Assembly: GCF_024346455.1 (NCBI RefSeq)
Contig: NZ_JAGQCY010000018.1
Location: 1-59,679, forward strand
Reading direction: 5' to 3'
Origin: Cyanobium sp. Aljojuca 7A6
Lineage (GTDB): Bacteria; Cyanobacteriota; Cyanobacteriia; PCC-6307; Cyanobiaceae
Length of the DNA: 59,679 bases
Numbering within the stretch: position 1 is the first letter of the stretch; every line of letters starts with the position of its first letter. The translations under genes were made by a program, and so were the position numbers. This document shows positions 36,492 through 45,617 of this stretch, piece by piece. Below the pieces are notes generated by a model. That model searched no databases. It worked only from the letters and a program-made list of their open reading frames with translations, and was not told where the DNA came from.

Positions 36492-37234
36492 CGGACCCCG
36501 ATCGGCGGAGCGGGACGCAGGGCCACAAGGGCCTCCAGGCAGAGCTCGGGACGGTGCAGAAGACCCTCCTCCCCCAGCCCGGACGACCTGCGCAGGAGCG
36601 GCCACAGGATCGGCCCATCCCCACCGGTGAGCACGATCCGGCACTTGTCATCCAGCGCCCGGGCCTGGCGTCCGGCCTCCAGCACCGCGGCGGCCAGGCC
36701 TTCGGCCACCCCAAGTCGCATCGCCGCGTCGGTGGCCCGGGGCCAGGGCTCCCCGCCAACGGCACTCGCCAGGCCCCCCTCCAGGGAAGGCAAGGCCTGG
36801 GTGGCAGCGCCCATGGCCCTCAGTTGCAGGGCCGCACCCGCCATCAGCCGGCCACCGACGAAACGGCCGCAGCCGTCCACCCGGGTGAGGCTCAGCACGG
36901 TGCCGGCATCGGCCACCAGCACCGGGCCGCCTGCAAGCCGGGCCGCCCACCAACCCGCCAGGGCTCGATCGATGCCCAGCCAGGGGGGGGCCTCAGCCAG
37001 CGGCACATCGTCCAGAGCCAGGCGGGTCTCGGCCGGGAGACCGGCCCAGGGTGGGACTGGTCCCACCGCAGCCCAGACCAGGGGAAGGTCCACCGCCACC
37101 GTCAGGGGTGACGTCGGTGGGGGCAGGTGCTGGAACCGCTGGAGCTGGTCGGCACCGCTTTCGCCGGTCTCGGACAGAGCCCAGTGCCAGCGGCTGTTGC
37201 CGATCAGCAGCCAGCGAAGCTGGCGATCCGACAC
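36461..37234 (-). CDS. coaX: Type III pantothenate kinase
   Basis: Catalyses the first step of CoA synthesis, ATP-dependent phosphorylation of pantothenate, using the ASKHA fold. The 257-residue protein has the N-terminal phosphate loop LLIGNSRWHWAL, the mid-protein VADAGTVLSLTRVDG with the catalytic Asp, and the glycine-rich FVGGRLMAGAALQLRAM. The first Asp of the usual DxGNT loop is replaced here (L-I-G-N-S). The start is a GTG at 37234 placed one base after the cysH stop, so the two are likely cotranscribed. Confidence 0.9.
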   Translation of the reverse strand: MSDRQLRWLLIGNSRWHWALSETGESGADQLQRFQHLPPPTSPLTVAVDLPLVWAAVGPVPPWAGLPAETRLALDDVPLAEAPPWLGIDRALAGWWAARLAGGPVLVADAGTVLSLTRVDGCGRFVGGRLMAGAALQLRAMGAATQALPSLEGGLASAVGGEPWPRATDAAMRLGVAEGLAAAVLEAGRQARALDDKCRIVLTGGDGPILWPLLRRSSGLGEEGLLHRPELCLEALVALRPAPPIGVRQTRPRSSRI

Positions 37235-37235
37235 C

Positions 37236-38057
37236 TCAGATGCCCTCGCCCATCAGCCCTGGCATGTGGATGCCGCACTCCTGCTGCAGCCCGCCGAAAC
37301 GGGTGGCTCGGCCATTGGTGGTGCCATCGTCGGGGCCGCTGGTGTGCCAGTCGCCCACCGTGGAATAGCCCTGCTCGAAGAGCGGGTGCTGGGGCAGATC
37401 GTGTGCCTGCATGTAGTAATAGATGTCGCGGCGGCTCCAGGCGAGCAGCGGCCGCAGCGACCAGCGCTCCCGCACCGGATCCAGACAGTGCATCGCTCCC
37501 CGGTGATCCGTCTGGCCGGCCCGCACACCGCTGGCCCAGCAGTGCACCTCCAGCCGTTGCAGCCCCCGGTCGAGGGGTTCGACCTTGCGCAATCGGTTGT
37601 AGGTGAGCATGTCGTCGCGATTCTCCGTTTCCCACAGCCGGCCGTGTAGAGCCTCCATCCGGGCCGGGCTGAGATCGGCCTGCAGCACATGCAGATCGAT
37701 CTTGAGGCGGTCGCAGAGCTCGTTCGCGTAGCGATAGGTCTCGGGGGGCAGGTAGCCGGTGTCGACCCAGAGCACGGGGATCGCTGGCCAGGCTCCGGAG
37801 CCGTCAAGCGCACTCACCATGTGCAGCATCACCGCCGACTGGATGCCAAAACTGGTGGTGACGGCGAAGTGACCGGCGAACGCCTCCTGGGCCCAGCGCA
37901 TCCGGCCGATGGCATCCAGGGGCTCCAGTTCGGAGCGGGCGGCACCGAGGTCGATGGCGGATCCATGGCGATCGCGGGGCAGGGCCTGGTGGGCCGTATC
38001 CAGACCCGCCGGGCTGCCCTCGGGGCTGATGGACGCCGTGAGGGGGAAGGACACCAT
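37236..38057 (-). CDS. cysH: Phosphoadenylyl-sulfate (PAPS) reductase
   Basis: Reduces PAPS to sulfite in assimilatory sulfate reduction. The 273-residue protein contains the PP-loop-like TTSFGIQSAVMLHM, WVDTGYLPPETYRYA, and the C-terminal redox motif ECGIH with C261. The paired Cys motifs that bind an iron-sulfur cluster in APS reductases are not seen, so the PAPS-specific, thioredoxin-dependent form is preferred. It is divergent from ndbB, with 51 bases between the starts, and leads directly into coaX. Confidence 0.93.
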   Translation of the reverse strand: MVSFPLTASISPEGSPAGLDTAHQALPRDRHGSAIDLGAARSELEPLDAIGRMRWAQEAFAGHFAVTTSFGIQSAVMLHMVSALDGSGAWPAIPVLWVDTGYLPPETYRYANELCDRLKIDLHVLQADLSPARMEALHGRLWETENRDDMLTYNRLRKVEPLDRGLQRLEVHCWASGVRAGQTDHRGAMHCLDPVRERWSLRPLLAWSRRDIYYYMQAHDLPQHPLFEQGYSTVGDWHTSGPDDGTTNGRATRFGGLQQECGIHMPGLMGEGI

Positions 38058-38108
38058 CCTTCCATCATCGCCTTTCAGGGATCAGGGGATTGTGGTTAGG
38101 GTGACGGG

Positions 38109-39323
38109 ATGCAAGGGCAACGGCAAAAGGCCCAGAACGTCGTCATCATCGGGGGTGGCTTCGGAGGCCTGTACACGGCGCTGGCGCTGGCTCAGCAAAA
38201 GAACCATCCCCCTGTCCTGCTGATTGAGCCCAACGACCGGTTCCTGTTTCTGCCACTGCTTTACGAGTTGCTGAGCGGCGAACTACGTGCCTGGGAAATT
38301 GCCCCGCGCTTTGACGGCCTGCTGGCGGGCCGTGGCGTGGCCTGGCTGCAGGACCGGGTGGAGCGGATCGATGCCGACCGCCAGCAGCTGCACACGGCGG
38401 CGGGCCGCACCCTCTCCTATGGCCGCCTGGTGATCGCCACAGGGGCCCAGAGCAACACTTTCGCGGTGCCGGGGGCCGACCGCCACAGCCTGGGCTTCCG
38501 CAGCCTGGCCGATGTGGAGCGGCTCCAGTGCCTGGTGGCTGACCTGAAAAGCCAGCGGAAGCCCCTGCAGCGCATCGCCGTGGTGGGGGCAGGGCCGACC
38601 GGGGTGGAGCTGGCCTGCAAGCTCGCCGACATGGCCGAGGGCAGCGCTGTGATCGAGCTGATCGAGCAGGGGCCGCAGTTGCTGCCCCAGTCCAGGGCCT
38701 TCAACCGCGAACAGGCTGCCCTTGCCCTCCGGCGCCGTGACGTGCGGTTGCGGACCCGTACCCGCGTGCAGGCGGTCGAGGCCGAAGCGATCACGCTCCA
38801 GTGCCACCCGGACGGGGACAGCACCGCCCACAGCGAGACCCTCGCCGTTCGGGCGGTGGTCTGGACCGCCGGGCTGAGCTTCGCTGCGCCCCGGATCGAC
38901 CCCGCTCCCGCCTGCGACAGCCGCGGCCGCCTGCTCTGCGGCCCCGATCTGTGCCTCCAGGACCATAGGGATCTGTTCGTGGCGGGAGATATTGCCGCCC
39001 CTGTGGATCCTGACGGAACGGCCGGTGAGGTCCCCGACGGCGCCACTCCGGCCACGGCCCAGGTGGCCTTTCAGCAAGCTTCGGTGCTGGCCACCAACCT
39101 GATCCGCTCCCTCCGGGGAGAACCCCTGGAGCCCTTTCAGTGGAATGACCTGGGCGAAATGATGAGTCTGGGCGTCGGCGAAGCCAGCCTGACCGCCGCC
39201 GGTTTCACCCTGGCCGGCCCTGCCGCCTACCAGCTGCGCCGCCTGGCCTACCTGGCCCGCCTGCCGGGCCGGCCCCACCAGCTGCGGGTGGCCGCCGGCT
39301 GGCTGGCCGACTGGAAGCCATGA
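38109..39323 (+). CDS. ndbB: Type-2 NAD(P)H dehydrogenase, NdbB-like
   Basis: A 404-residue single-subunit flavoprotein that passes electrons from NAD(P)H to a quinone without pumping protons. Two Rossmann motifs are present: VVIIGGGFGGLYTALALA near residue 14 for FAD and IAVVGAGPTGVELACKLA near 157 for NAD(P)H. LFVAGDIAAP then gives the second FAD contact. In Synechocystis the NdbB homologue acts in phylloquinone (vitamin K1) synthesis by reducing the demethyl precursor. Its stop overlaps the start of the HAD gene (ATGA). Confidence 0.9.
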   Translation: MQGQRQKAQNVVIIGGGFGGLYTALALAQQKNHPPVLLIEPNDRFLFLPLLYELLSGELRAWEIAPRFDGLLAGRGVAWLQDRVERIDADRQQLHTAAGRTLSYGRLVIATGAQSNTFAVPGADRHSLGFRSLADVERLQCLVADLKSQRKPLQRIAVVGAGPTGVELACKLADMAEGSAVIELIEQGPQLLPQSRAFNREQAALALRRRDVRLRTRTRVQAVEAEAITLQCHPDGDSTAHSETLAVRAVVWTAGLSFAAPRIDPAPACDSRGRLLCGPDLCLQDHRDLFVAGDIAAPVDPDGTAGEVPDGATPATAQVAFQQASVLATNLIRSLRGEPLEPFQWNDLGEMMSLGVGEASLTAAGFTLAGPAAYQLRRLAYLARLPGRPHQLRVAAGWLADWKP

Positions 39324-39982
39324 CGGCCATGACGGTGTCGCCGTCGACCTGGCCCCGTCCCCGGGGCCTGCTGCTGGATGCCATGGGCACCTTGATCGGC
39401 CTGCGCCGCTCGGTGGGCCATACCTATGCCGCCGTGGCGGCTGAGCACGGCCTGCGTGTCGCCGCTGACGCCATCGACCAGGCCTTCCCTGGGGTCCTGC
39501 GTCAGGCCCCTGCCCTGGCCTTCCCCGGCCTCGACGGCGACAGCCTGCTTCAGGCAGAGCGCCACTGGTGGGGGCAGCGCATCGACGCCGTCCTGGAGGC
39601 GGCCGGCGCAGCGGAGGTCCCGGCGGAGCTGCATGACGCCCTGTTCGATCGCTTCGCCGATCCTTCGCTGTGGCACGTCTTTGCCGATGTCCCCGCCGTT
39701 CTGCGCCGCTGGCACGGGGCGGGCCTGCGTCTGGCCGTGGTCAGCAATTTCGATCGACGGCTGCAGCCGCTGCTGGAGGGCCTGGGCCTGGCAGATCTGT
39801 TCGAGGCGGTGGTGGTCTCCAGCAGCGCCGGAGCCGCCAAGCCGTCGCCGGTGCCCTTCCAGGTCGCCCTGGAGTCACTCGCTCTGACGCCCTCCCAGGT
39901 GTGGCATGTGGGCGACAGCCCGGAGGATGGGGCCGGCGCCAGGGCCGCCGGTGTGCGCTGCCTGCTGGTGCGGCGTCCTTGA
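39320..39982 (+). CDS. HAD-superfamily hydrolase
   Basis: A 220-residue HAD phosphatase-type protein. Motif I is LLLDAMGTLIG, with the nucleophile Asp but Met where the second Asp usually stands, as in the HDHD3/REG-2-like subgroup. Motif II is AVVSNFD, Lys of motif III is in AAKPSPVPF, and motif IV is WHVGDSPEDGAGARAAG. The alpha-helical cap lies between motifs I and II. The substrate is unknown. The gene overlaps both neighbours (ATGA at its start, TTGA at its end). Confidence 0.88.
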   Translation: MTAMTVSPSTWPRPRGLLLDAMGTLIGLRRSVGHTYAAVAAEHGLRVAADAIDQAFPGVLRQAPALAFPGLDGDSLLQAERHWWGQRIDAVLEAAGAAEVPAELHDALFDRFADPSLWHVFADVPAVLRRWHGAGLRLAVVSNFDRRLQPLLEGLGLADLFEAVVVSSSAGAAKPSPVPFQVALESLALTPSQVWHVGDSPEDGAGARAAGVRCLLVRRP

Positions 39983-42318
39983 GGCAAGGGGTGCTGGCCG
40001 GTAAAACAGTGGGTCTGCGGCCCGCGGAGCGGCGTCGGCTGGAGCAGATCTGCCACCGCCGCCACCCGGGCGATGCGGTGGCGGATCTGCTCACCCTGCA
40101 GCGCCTGGCGGCCGAGGGCCGCGACCTGGACTTGCCCCTCACCCTGGTGGTGGATGGGCGCGGCCTCTGCCGTCTGCTCTGGGTGGGGGAGCTGGACCAT
40201 TCGGCGCGCCTGCTGGAGAAACTTCCCGGCCCCTCCAGGCGTCAGGGGCACAACCTGCGTCTGCTCACCAGCGCAGGGGCAGGACGCCAGGCGCACCTGC
40301 AGCCCTCAGCCCAGGAGGCCGTGGTGGGCATGGACGTGGCACCTGACCTGTGGCTGCGCTTCGGCCAGCAACCGGACGTCGGCGGACGCTGGCCGGCGGC
40401 GATCCACACCCCGGCCTGCAGCGGTGACCGCGCCTGGGACTGCGTCCTGGAAGGGGATCTGGCCGAACTCTGTGACCTGGACCCCGTCGCCCTCGCCGCG
40501 GCGGAGCCGCCGGACGCCGAACCAGCCCCCGCCCTGGCGGGCCCGGAGCGGGTGCTGCTGCTGGTGCAGACCAGCGGCGACCGGGCCCTGAGCGACCGGC
40601 GCATCGCCGAACTGGAAGGCCTGGTGCGCAGTGCCGGTGCCATTCCAGTGGGCCGGGTGGAGCAACGCCGCCATGGCCCCGTCTCCCGCAGCCCCTGGGG
40701 GGAGGGCAAGCTGCGGGAGGCGGCCCTGGAGGCTCGCCGCGTCGGCGCCAGCCTGGTGGTGGCCGATCGGGAACTCACCCCGGGCCAGGCCCGCGACCTG
40801 GAGGGACTGCTCGACCTGCCGGTGAGCGACCGCAGCGAGCTGATCCTCGACATCTTTGCCCAGCGGGCGGCGAGCGGCGCCGGACGGCTCCAGGTGGAGC
40901 TGGCCCAGTTGCGCTACCGCCTGCCGCGGCTCACCGGCCGGGGACTGAGCCTGTCGCGGCAGGGGGGCGGCATCGGCACCCGGGGCCCGGGCGAAACCCA
41001 GCTGGAGAAGGACCGGCGCGCCATCGCCCGCCGCATCGAACGGCTGCAGCGGGAGGTGCAGCGGCTGGGGGCCCACCGGGCCCGCCTGCGGGAAGGGCGC
41101 CGCGACCTGCCGCGCCTGGCCCTGGTGGGCTACACCAATGCCGGCAAGAGCTCGCTGCTCAACGCCCTCACCGGGGCCAGTGGCAGCGACGCCGTGCTGG
41201 CCGAGAACAAGCTCTTCGCCACCCTCGATCCCACCACCCGTCGGATCGAGCGGTCGGCAGGCGGCGGCACGGACGGCCAGCCGCTGCTGGTCACCGACAC
41301 GGTGGGGTTCATCCGCGAGCTGCCCCCCCAGTTGATGGAGGCGTTCCGCTCCACCTTCGAGGAGGCCCTCGATGCCGATGGCCTGCTGATCGTGGTCGAC
41401 CTGGCCGATCCGGCCTGGCCCGAGCAGCTCACCACCGTGCAGGCGATCCTCGATTCCCTGCAGGCCACGATGCCCAGGCGGGTGATCGGCAACCAGATCG
41501 ACCGCTGCGCCAGCGACGAACTGGAGCGGGCCAGGGCCGTGGATCCGGCCATGCTGTTCGTTTCGGCCACGGCGGACCTTGGCCTCCAGCATCTGCGCCA
41601 GGAGCTGCAGTCGTGGCCCGCCGCCACCACGACGGGCGGCCCCACTGCTGTGCCAGCATCGTCCGGCGCCAATTTCTCTCCCATGACCCTGCAACTGGGC
41701 GACACCGTTCCTGATTTCACTCAGGAATCCCAGCTCGGCCCGATCAACCTCTACGACTTCGCCGGCGACAGCTGGGTGGTGCTGTTCTCCCATCCCGCCG
41801 ATTACACACCCGTCTGCACGACGGAACTGGGCGAGGTCTCTCGGCTGCGCGCCGAATGGGAGAAACGCAACGTCAAGACCATCGCCCTGAGCGTCGATTC
41901 CGCCGAAAGCCACAAGGGCTGGATCGGCGACATCAACGACACCCAGAACACCACCGTCGACTATCCGATCCTGGCGGACAGCGACAAAAAGGTGAGCAGC
42001 CTCTACGGCATGATCCACCCCAATGCCCTGAGTAACCTCACGGTGCGCTCGGTGTTCATCATCGACCCCAACAAGAAGCTGCGTCTGCAGATCACCTACC
42101 CCGCCAGCACGGGCCGCAATTTTGATGAGATCCTGCGCGTGATCGATTCCCTCCAGCTCACCGACCATCACCAGGTGGCCACTCCAGTGAATTGGAAAGA
42201 AGGCGAGGACTGCGTGGTGGTGCCCTCGATCCCCACCGATGAAGCGCGGCAGAAGTTTCCCAAGGGTGTCACTGAAATCCGTCCCTATCTCCGGATGACC
42301 CCCCAGCCCAACAAATGA
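39979..42318 (+). CDS. hflX: HflX GTPase, open frame continuing into a peroxiredoxin
   Basis: Ribosome-binding GTPase of the OBG-HflX group, involved in rescuing or splitting stalled ribosomes. The N-terminal HflX domain is at about 190-370. The G domain follows: G1 GYTNAGKSS from residue 384, G3 DTVGF, then RELPPQLMEAF, and a G4-like NQID. The HflX part ends around residue 555. No stop follows; the frame runs through about 15 low-complexity residues (AATTTGGPTAVPASSG) straight into the peroxiredoxin whose ATG is at 41683. The start is TTG 39979, overlapping the HAD stop, with GTG 39991 as alternative. It may be a fusion or a gene with a lost stop. Confidence 0.85.
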   Translation: MRQGVLAGKTVGLRPAERRRLEQICHRRHPGDAVADLLTLQRLAAEGRDLDLPLTLVVDGRGLCRLLWVGELDHSARLLEKLPGPSRRQGHNLRLLTSAGAGRQAHLQPSAQEAVVGMDVAPDLWLRFGQQPDVGGRWPAAIHTPACSGDRAWDCVLEGDLAELCDLDPVALAAAEPPDAEPAPALAGPERVLLLVQTSGDRALSDRRIAELEGLVRSAGAIPVGRVEQRRHGPVSRSPWGEGKLREAALEARRVGASLVVADRELTPGQARDLEGLLDLPVSDRSELILDIFAQRAASGAGRLQVELAQLRYRLPRLTGRGLSLSRQGGGIGTRGPGETQLEKDRRAIARRIERLQREVQRLGAHRARLREGRRDLPRLALVGYTNAGKSSLLNALTGASGSDAVLAENKLFATLDPTTRRIERSAGGGTDGQPLLVTDTVGFIRELPPQLMEAFRSTFEEALDADGLLIVVDLADPAWPEQLTTVQAILDSLQATMPRRVIGNQIDRCASDELERARAVDPAMLFVSATADLGLQHLRQELQSWPAATTTGGPTAVPASSGANFSPMTLQLGDTVPDFTQESQLGPINLYDFAGDSWVVLFSHPADYTPVCTTELGEVSRLRAEWEKRNVKTIALSVDSAESHKGWIGDINDTQNTTVDYPILADSDKKVSSLYGMIHPNALSNLTVRSVFIIDPNKKLRLQITYPASTGRNFDEILRVIDSLQLTDHHQVATPVNWKEGEDCVVVPSIPTDEARQKFPKGVTEIRPYLRMTPQPNK
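41683..42318 (+). CDS. 1-Cys peroxiredoxin (Prx6 type)
   Basis: A 211-residue peroxiredoxin of the Prx6 class, the same length as other cyanobacterial members. It is therefore probably also made from its own ATG at 41683 even though it is in frame with hflX. The peroxidatic cysteine is C45 in YTPVCTTELG, followed by the conserved TVRSVFIIDPNKK and the long C-terminal dimerisation arm (ATPVNWKEGEDCVV). A second Cys in that arm is not in a resolving position known to me. Its stop overlaps the ktrB start (ATGA). Confidence 0.93.
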   Translation: MTLQLGDTVPDFTQESQLGPINLYDFAGDSWVVLFSHPADYTPVCTTELGEVSRLRAEWEKRNVKTIALSVDSAESHKGWIGDINDTQNTTVDYPILADSDKKVSSLYGMIHPNALSNLTVRSVFIIDPNKKLRLQITYPASTGRNFDEILRVIDSLQLTDHHQVATPVNWKEGEDCVVVPSIPTDEARQKFPKGVTEIRPYLRMTPQPNK

Positions 42319-43694
42319 GGCGACTGCAGAGTTGGCGGCACCGTCTGACGGTGCCGCAGTTCACGCTGGTCACTGGCGTGCTGGTGATCGCCTTCGGCAC
42401 GCTGCTGATGGCCAGCCCGCTCTGCTCGAGCGATGAGGTGGGCCTCTGGGAGGCCCTCTTCACCGTCACCTCCGCCATCACCGTCACGGGCCTGTCGATC
42501 ATTGATGTTGGCGTCGATCTCACCTTTGCCGGCCAGGTGGCCCTGGCCGGGCTGATCCTCACCGGCGGCCTGGGGTTGATGGCGATCACCACCTTCCTTC
42601 AGGGCTTCGTCCAGGGCCGCTCGGGCCTGCGCCAGCGGCTCGATAAGGGGCGTGCCCTGGATGATTTCGGCGTCGGCGGTATCGGCCCCACCCTGAATCA
42701 GATTCTGCTGATTGCCGCCGTGGTGATCGGCATCGGCACGCTGATTCTCTACAACTTTGGCTTTACCGATATCCCCGACAAGGGCCAGCGGCTCTGGGCT
42801 GCCCTGTTTCATTGCATCAGCGCCTACAACAACGCCGGTTTCGGCCTGTGGCGCGACAGTCTGGAGGGTTACCAGAGCCAGCCCATCGTCAATGGGGTGA
42901 TCGGGCTGTTGATTGTGATGGGTGGCATCGGCTGGCGCGTCACCAACGACATCTGGGTCAACCGCTTCCGCCTGGCGCGCATCCGCCGTCTCAGCCTGCA
43001 CACCAGGCTGGTGATTCGCACCACCATCCTGCTGATCGTCGTGGGAACCGTGGGTCTGCTGTTCACCGAACACTTCGCCACCGAGGAAATGGTGCGACAG
43101 ATGAACCTCTGGGAAAGAATTCAGGTCACCCTGTTCCAGTCGATCACCACGCGCACCGCTGGTTTCAACACCATTCCCATCAGTGTGGAAACCATTTCCG
43201 ACTCGGGCATCCTGTTGATGATCATCCTGATGTTCATCGGCGCCAGTCCCGGTGGCACCGGCGGCGGCATCAAGACCACCACCTTCGCCGCCCTGATCGC
43301 CGCCACCCGCTCCACCCTGCGCGGCCACGACACGGTGGTGGTGAGAAATCGGGAGATCCCACTCAAGGTGATCCTCAAGGCCGTTGGCGTCACCCTCGGT
43401 TCGGGCCTGTTCATCCTCTTGATGGCGTTGCTGCTGGGGCTGGGCGACACCACCGCCGGAACCCCTGGCAGTGAGGCTTTCTCCTTCCTGGAAAAACTGT
43501 TCACCTGCGTGTCCGCCTTCGGCACCGTGGGCCTCGATCTGGGGGTCACCAGCCAGCTCAACCGCTGGGGGCAGCTGGTGCTGATGATCGGCATGTTCGT
43601 GGGCCGGATCGGTATTCTCCTGCTGCTTTCGGCTGTCTATGGCAGCCGGCCCCAGAATCGTGTGGGCTACCCCCGCGAGGAGCTCTACATCTGA
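42315..43694 (+). CDS. ktrB: Ktr potassium-uptake membrane subunit
   Basis: A 459-residue member of the TrkH/KtrB superfamily, with four M1-P-M2 repeats forming a K+-selective pore. Filter-like stretches are seen at TSAITVTGLSI, ISAYNNAGFGLW, ITTRTAGFNTIP and VSAFGTVGLDLG, and the gating loop SPGGTGGGIKTT is present. KtrB conducts K+ coupled to Na+ and is regulated by the KtrA RCK ring. The ktrA gene follows 73 bases later. The start overlaps the peroxiredoxin stop. Confidence 0.93.
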   Translation: MRRLQSWRHRLTVPQFTLVTGVLVIAFGTLLMASPLCSSDEVGLWEALFTVTSAITVTGLSIIDVGVDLTFAGQVALAGLILTGGLGLMAITTFLQGFVQGRSGLRQRLDKGRALDDFGVGGIGPTLNQILLIAAVVIGIGTLILYNFGFTDIPDKGQRLWAALFHCISAYNNAGFGLWRDSLEGYQSQPIVNGVIGLLIVMGGIGWRVTNDIWVNRFRLARIRRLSLHTRLVIRTTILLIVVGTVGLLFTEHFATEEMVRQMNLWERIQVTLFQSITTRTAGFNTIPISVETISDSGILLMIILMFIGASPGGTGGGIKTTTFAALIAATRSTLRGHDTVVVRNREIPLKVILKAVGVTLGSGLFILLMALLLGLGDTTAGTPGSEAFSFLEKLFTCVSAFGTVGLDLGVTSQLNRWGQLVLMIGMFVGRIGILLLLSAVYGSRPQNRVGYPREELYI

Positions 43695-43767
43695 CTCCCA
43701 GAGTCCTCCCCTGCCACCCCTGCCCATTCCCCCCACTGACTTCCATGCCCCTTACAACGTCGTTCCC

Positions 43768-44472
43768 ATGAACCAGTGGTGGCAGTGGCAAGGCGGTGAG
43801 GCTGACACCTCCAACAGCTATGCCGTGATCGGCGTCGGCCGTTTCGGCAGTGCCGTCTGCAAGGAACTCCTGCGCCACGGGGCTGAGGTGCTGGCGATCG
43901 ATAACAACCAGCGGGCCATCGATGAGCTCCGTCAGATGGATACCGCCATTGAGGCCCGTGTGGTGGACTGCACCGACGAAGAGGCCCTGCGGGCCGCCGG
44001 AGCCCTCGACGTGGGAACGGTGGTGGTGGCGATCAGCGAACCGATTGGCGCCAGCATCACCGCCACCCTGATCGTCAGGGACGGCGAAGGCAGCCGGGTC
44101 AGGCAAGTGATCGCCAGGGCCACCAGCGACCTGCACGAAAAGATGCTGCGCCGGGTCGGCGCCGACAAGGTGGTCTTCCCTTCGAAGATGCAGGGAACGC
44201 GGCTGGGCATGGAACTGGTCCGGCCCAACCTGCTCGAGCGGCTCCGTCTCGATGACCGCAACAGCATCGAGGAGATCAAGGTCCCCAGCTCCTTCGTCGG
44301 CCAGTCGCTGCGGGATCTGAATCTGCGCAAGAACTACAACGTCAGCGTGCTGGCCGCGGGCCCCTCCAACCAGCTCACGGTCAACCCGCCCGCCTCCCAT
44401 GTGCTCAACGCTTCCGAGCTGCTTGTGGTGATGGGCAGCAGCGAAGCCCTCGAAGCCCTGCCATCCCACTGA
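43768..44472 (+). CDS. ktrA: Ktr potassium-uptake regulatory subunit (RCK)
   Basis: A 234-residue cytosolic regulator from ATG 43768. The RCK-N (TrkA-N) fold starts with YAVIGVGRFGSAVCKELLRHG and binds ATP/ADP or NAD(H), and a second RCK-C domain (VPSSFVGQSLRDLNLRKNYN) completes it. A longer open frame reaches 43639 but would overlap ktrB with a Pro/Ser-rich stretch, so 43768 is preferred. Together with ktrB it forms a complete K+ uptake system. Confidence 0.92.
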   Translation: MNQWWQWQGGEADTSNSYAVIGVGRFGSAVCKELLRHGAEVLAIDNNQRAIDELRQMDTAIEARVVDCTDEEALRAAGALDVGTVVVAISEPIGASITATLIVRDGEGSRVRQVIARATSDLHEKMLRRVGADKVVFPSKMQGTRLGMELVRPNLLERLRLDDRNSIEEIKVPSSFVGQSLRDLNLRKNYNVSVLAAGPSNQLTVNPPASHVLNASELLVVMGSSEALEALPSH

Positions 44473-44477
44473 CGGGC

Positions 44478-45617
44478 ATGCGAGTGCTGGGCCTGATGAG
44501 CGGCACCAGCGCCGACGGGGTGGATGCGGTGCTGGTGCGCCTGGGGGGTCGGGCCGCCCGGCCCCGCTGGCGGATCCTCTCGGGCGCCCATACCCCCTAT
44601 CCGCCCAACCTGCGCGAGCGTCTGGTGGCGGTCGGCCAAGGGGTTCCCCTCGACGCCGACGCCCTGCTGACCCTGGCCGAAGACCTCACCGAGCACCAGG
44701 CCGTGGCGGCCCGGGCCTGCGATCCTGAGGGCCAGGCCCAGCTGGTGGGCTGCCACGGCCAGACCCTGTGGCATCGCCCACCGGACGGCGAGCGCCGCGG
44801 GGCCAGCTGGCAACTGCTGCAGGGGCCGTTGCTGGCGGAACTGCTGGGGCGGCCGGTGGTCTTCGACTTCCGTAGCGTCGATCTGGCCCTCGGCGGCCAC
44901 GGCGCCCCCCTGGTGCCGGCCACCGACGCTGCCCTGCTGGGGCGAATCAACGGCTGGCGAGCCCTGCTCAACCTGGGCGGCATCGCCAATCTGACCCTGC
45001 TTCCCCCCCCCACGGGTCCCGACCGGAACGCCCCGGTGCAGGGCTGGGACTGCGGACCGGCCAACACGCTGCTGGATCTGGCGGTGGCCCGCTTCAGCAA
45101 CGGAAGCCTGCACTTCGATGCCGATGGTGCCTGGGCACGGCAGGGCCGCATCGACGAGGGGCGGCTGCAGCAGTGGCTGCGGGAGCCCTACCTCCAGGCG
45201 GCACCGCCAAAATCAACCGGCCGCGAGCTGTTCGGGGCCGCCGATCTGGAACGGCGCCTGGCGGAGCTCGGCACCGGTGTGGATCCGGCCGATGCCCTGG
45301 CCACCCTGACGGCCTTCAGCGCAGCGGTGGTGGGCCAGGACCTGGCCCGGGGTCCCCGTCCCCTGGAGCTGCTGGTGGCCGGAGGCGGCACCCGCAATGG
45401 CTTCCTGATGGAGCAGCTGCAGCGGCGATGCCGCGGCATGGCGGTGACCAGCCTGGCCGGCCATGGCATCGCCGATGACCAGCGGGAAGCCCTGGCCTTT
45501 GCCCTGCTGGCCTGGTGGCGCTGGCGGGGCCACCCGGGGTCGCTGCCTTCGGTCACAGGGGCCCGCCAGGCCGCGGTTCTCGGCGTGATCGCCGTCCCTC
45601 CCCCGTCAGGGGGATAG
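44478..45617 (+). CDS. anmK: Anhydro-N-acetylmuramic acid kinase
   Basis: Phosphorylates and opens 1,6-anhydroMurNAc for recycling of peptidoglycan. The 379-residue protein has the ASKHA phosphate loop LGLMSGTSADGVDAVLV at the N-terminus, QLVGCHGQTLWHRP, the LNLGGIANLTLL loop, and WDCGPANTLLDLAV. The C-terminal LLVAGGGTRNGFLMEQL is also typical. It starts 5 bases after ktrA. The end overlaps the convergent ribbon-helix-helix gene by 12 bases. Confidence 0.93.
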   Translation: MRVLGLMSGTSADGVDAVLVRLGGRAARPRWRILSGAHTPYPPNLRERLVAVGQGVPLDADALLTLAEDLTEHQAVAARACDPEGQAQLVGCHGQTLWHRPPDGERRGASWQLLQGPLLAELLGRPVVFDFRSVDLALGGHGAPLVPATDAALLGRINGWRALLNLGGIANLTLLPPPTGPDRNAPVQGWDCGPANTLLDLAVARFSNGSLHFDADGAWARQGRIDEGRLQQWLREPYLQAAPPKSTGRELFGAADLERRLAELGTGVDPADALATLTAFSAAVVGQDLARGPRPLELLVAGGGTRNGFLMEQLQRRCRGMAVTSLAGHGIADDQREALAFALLAWWRWRGHPGSLPSVTGARQAAVLGVIAVPPPSGG

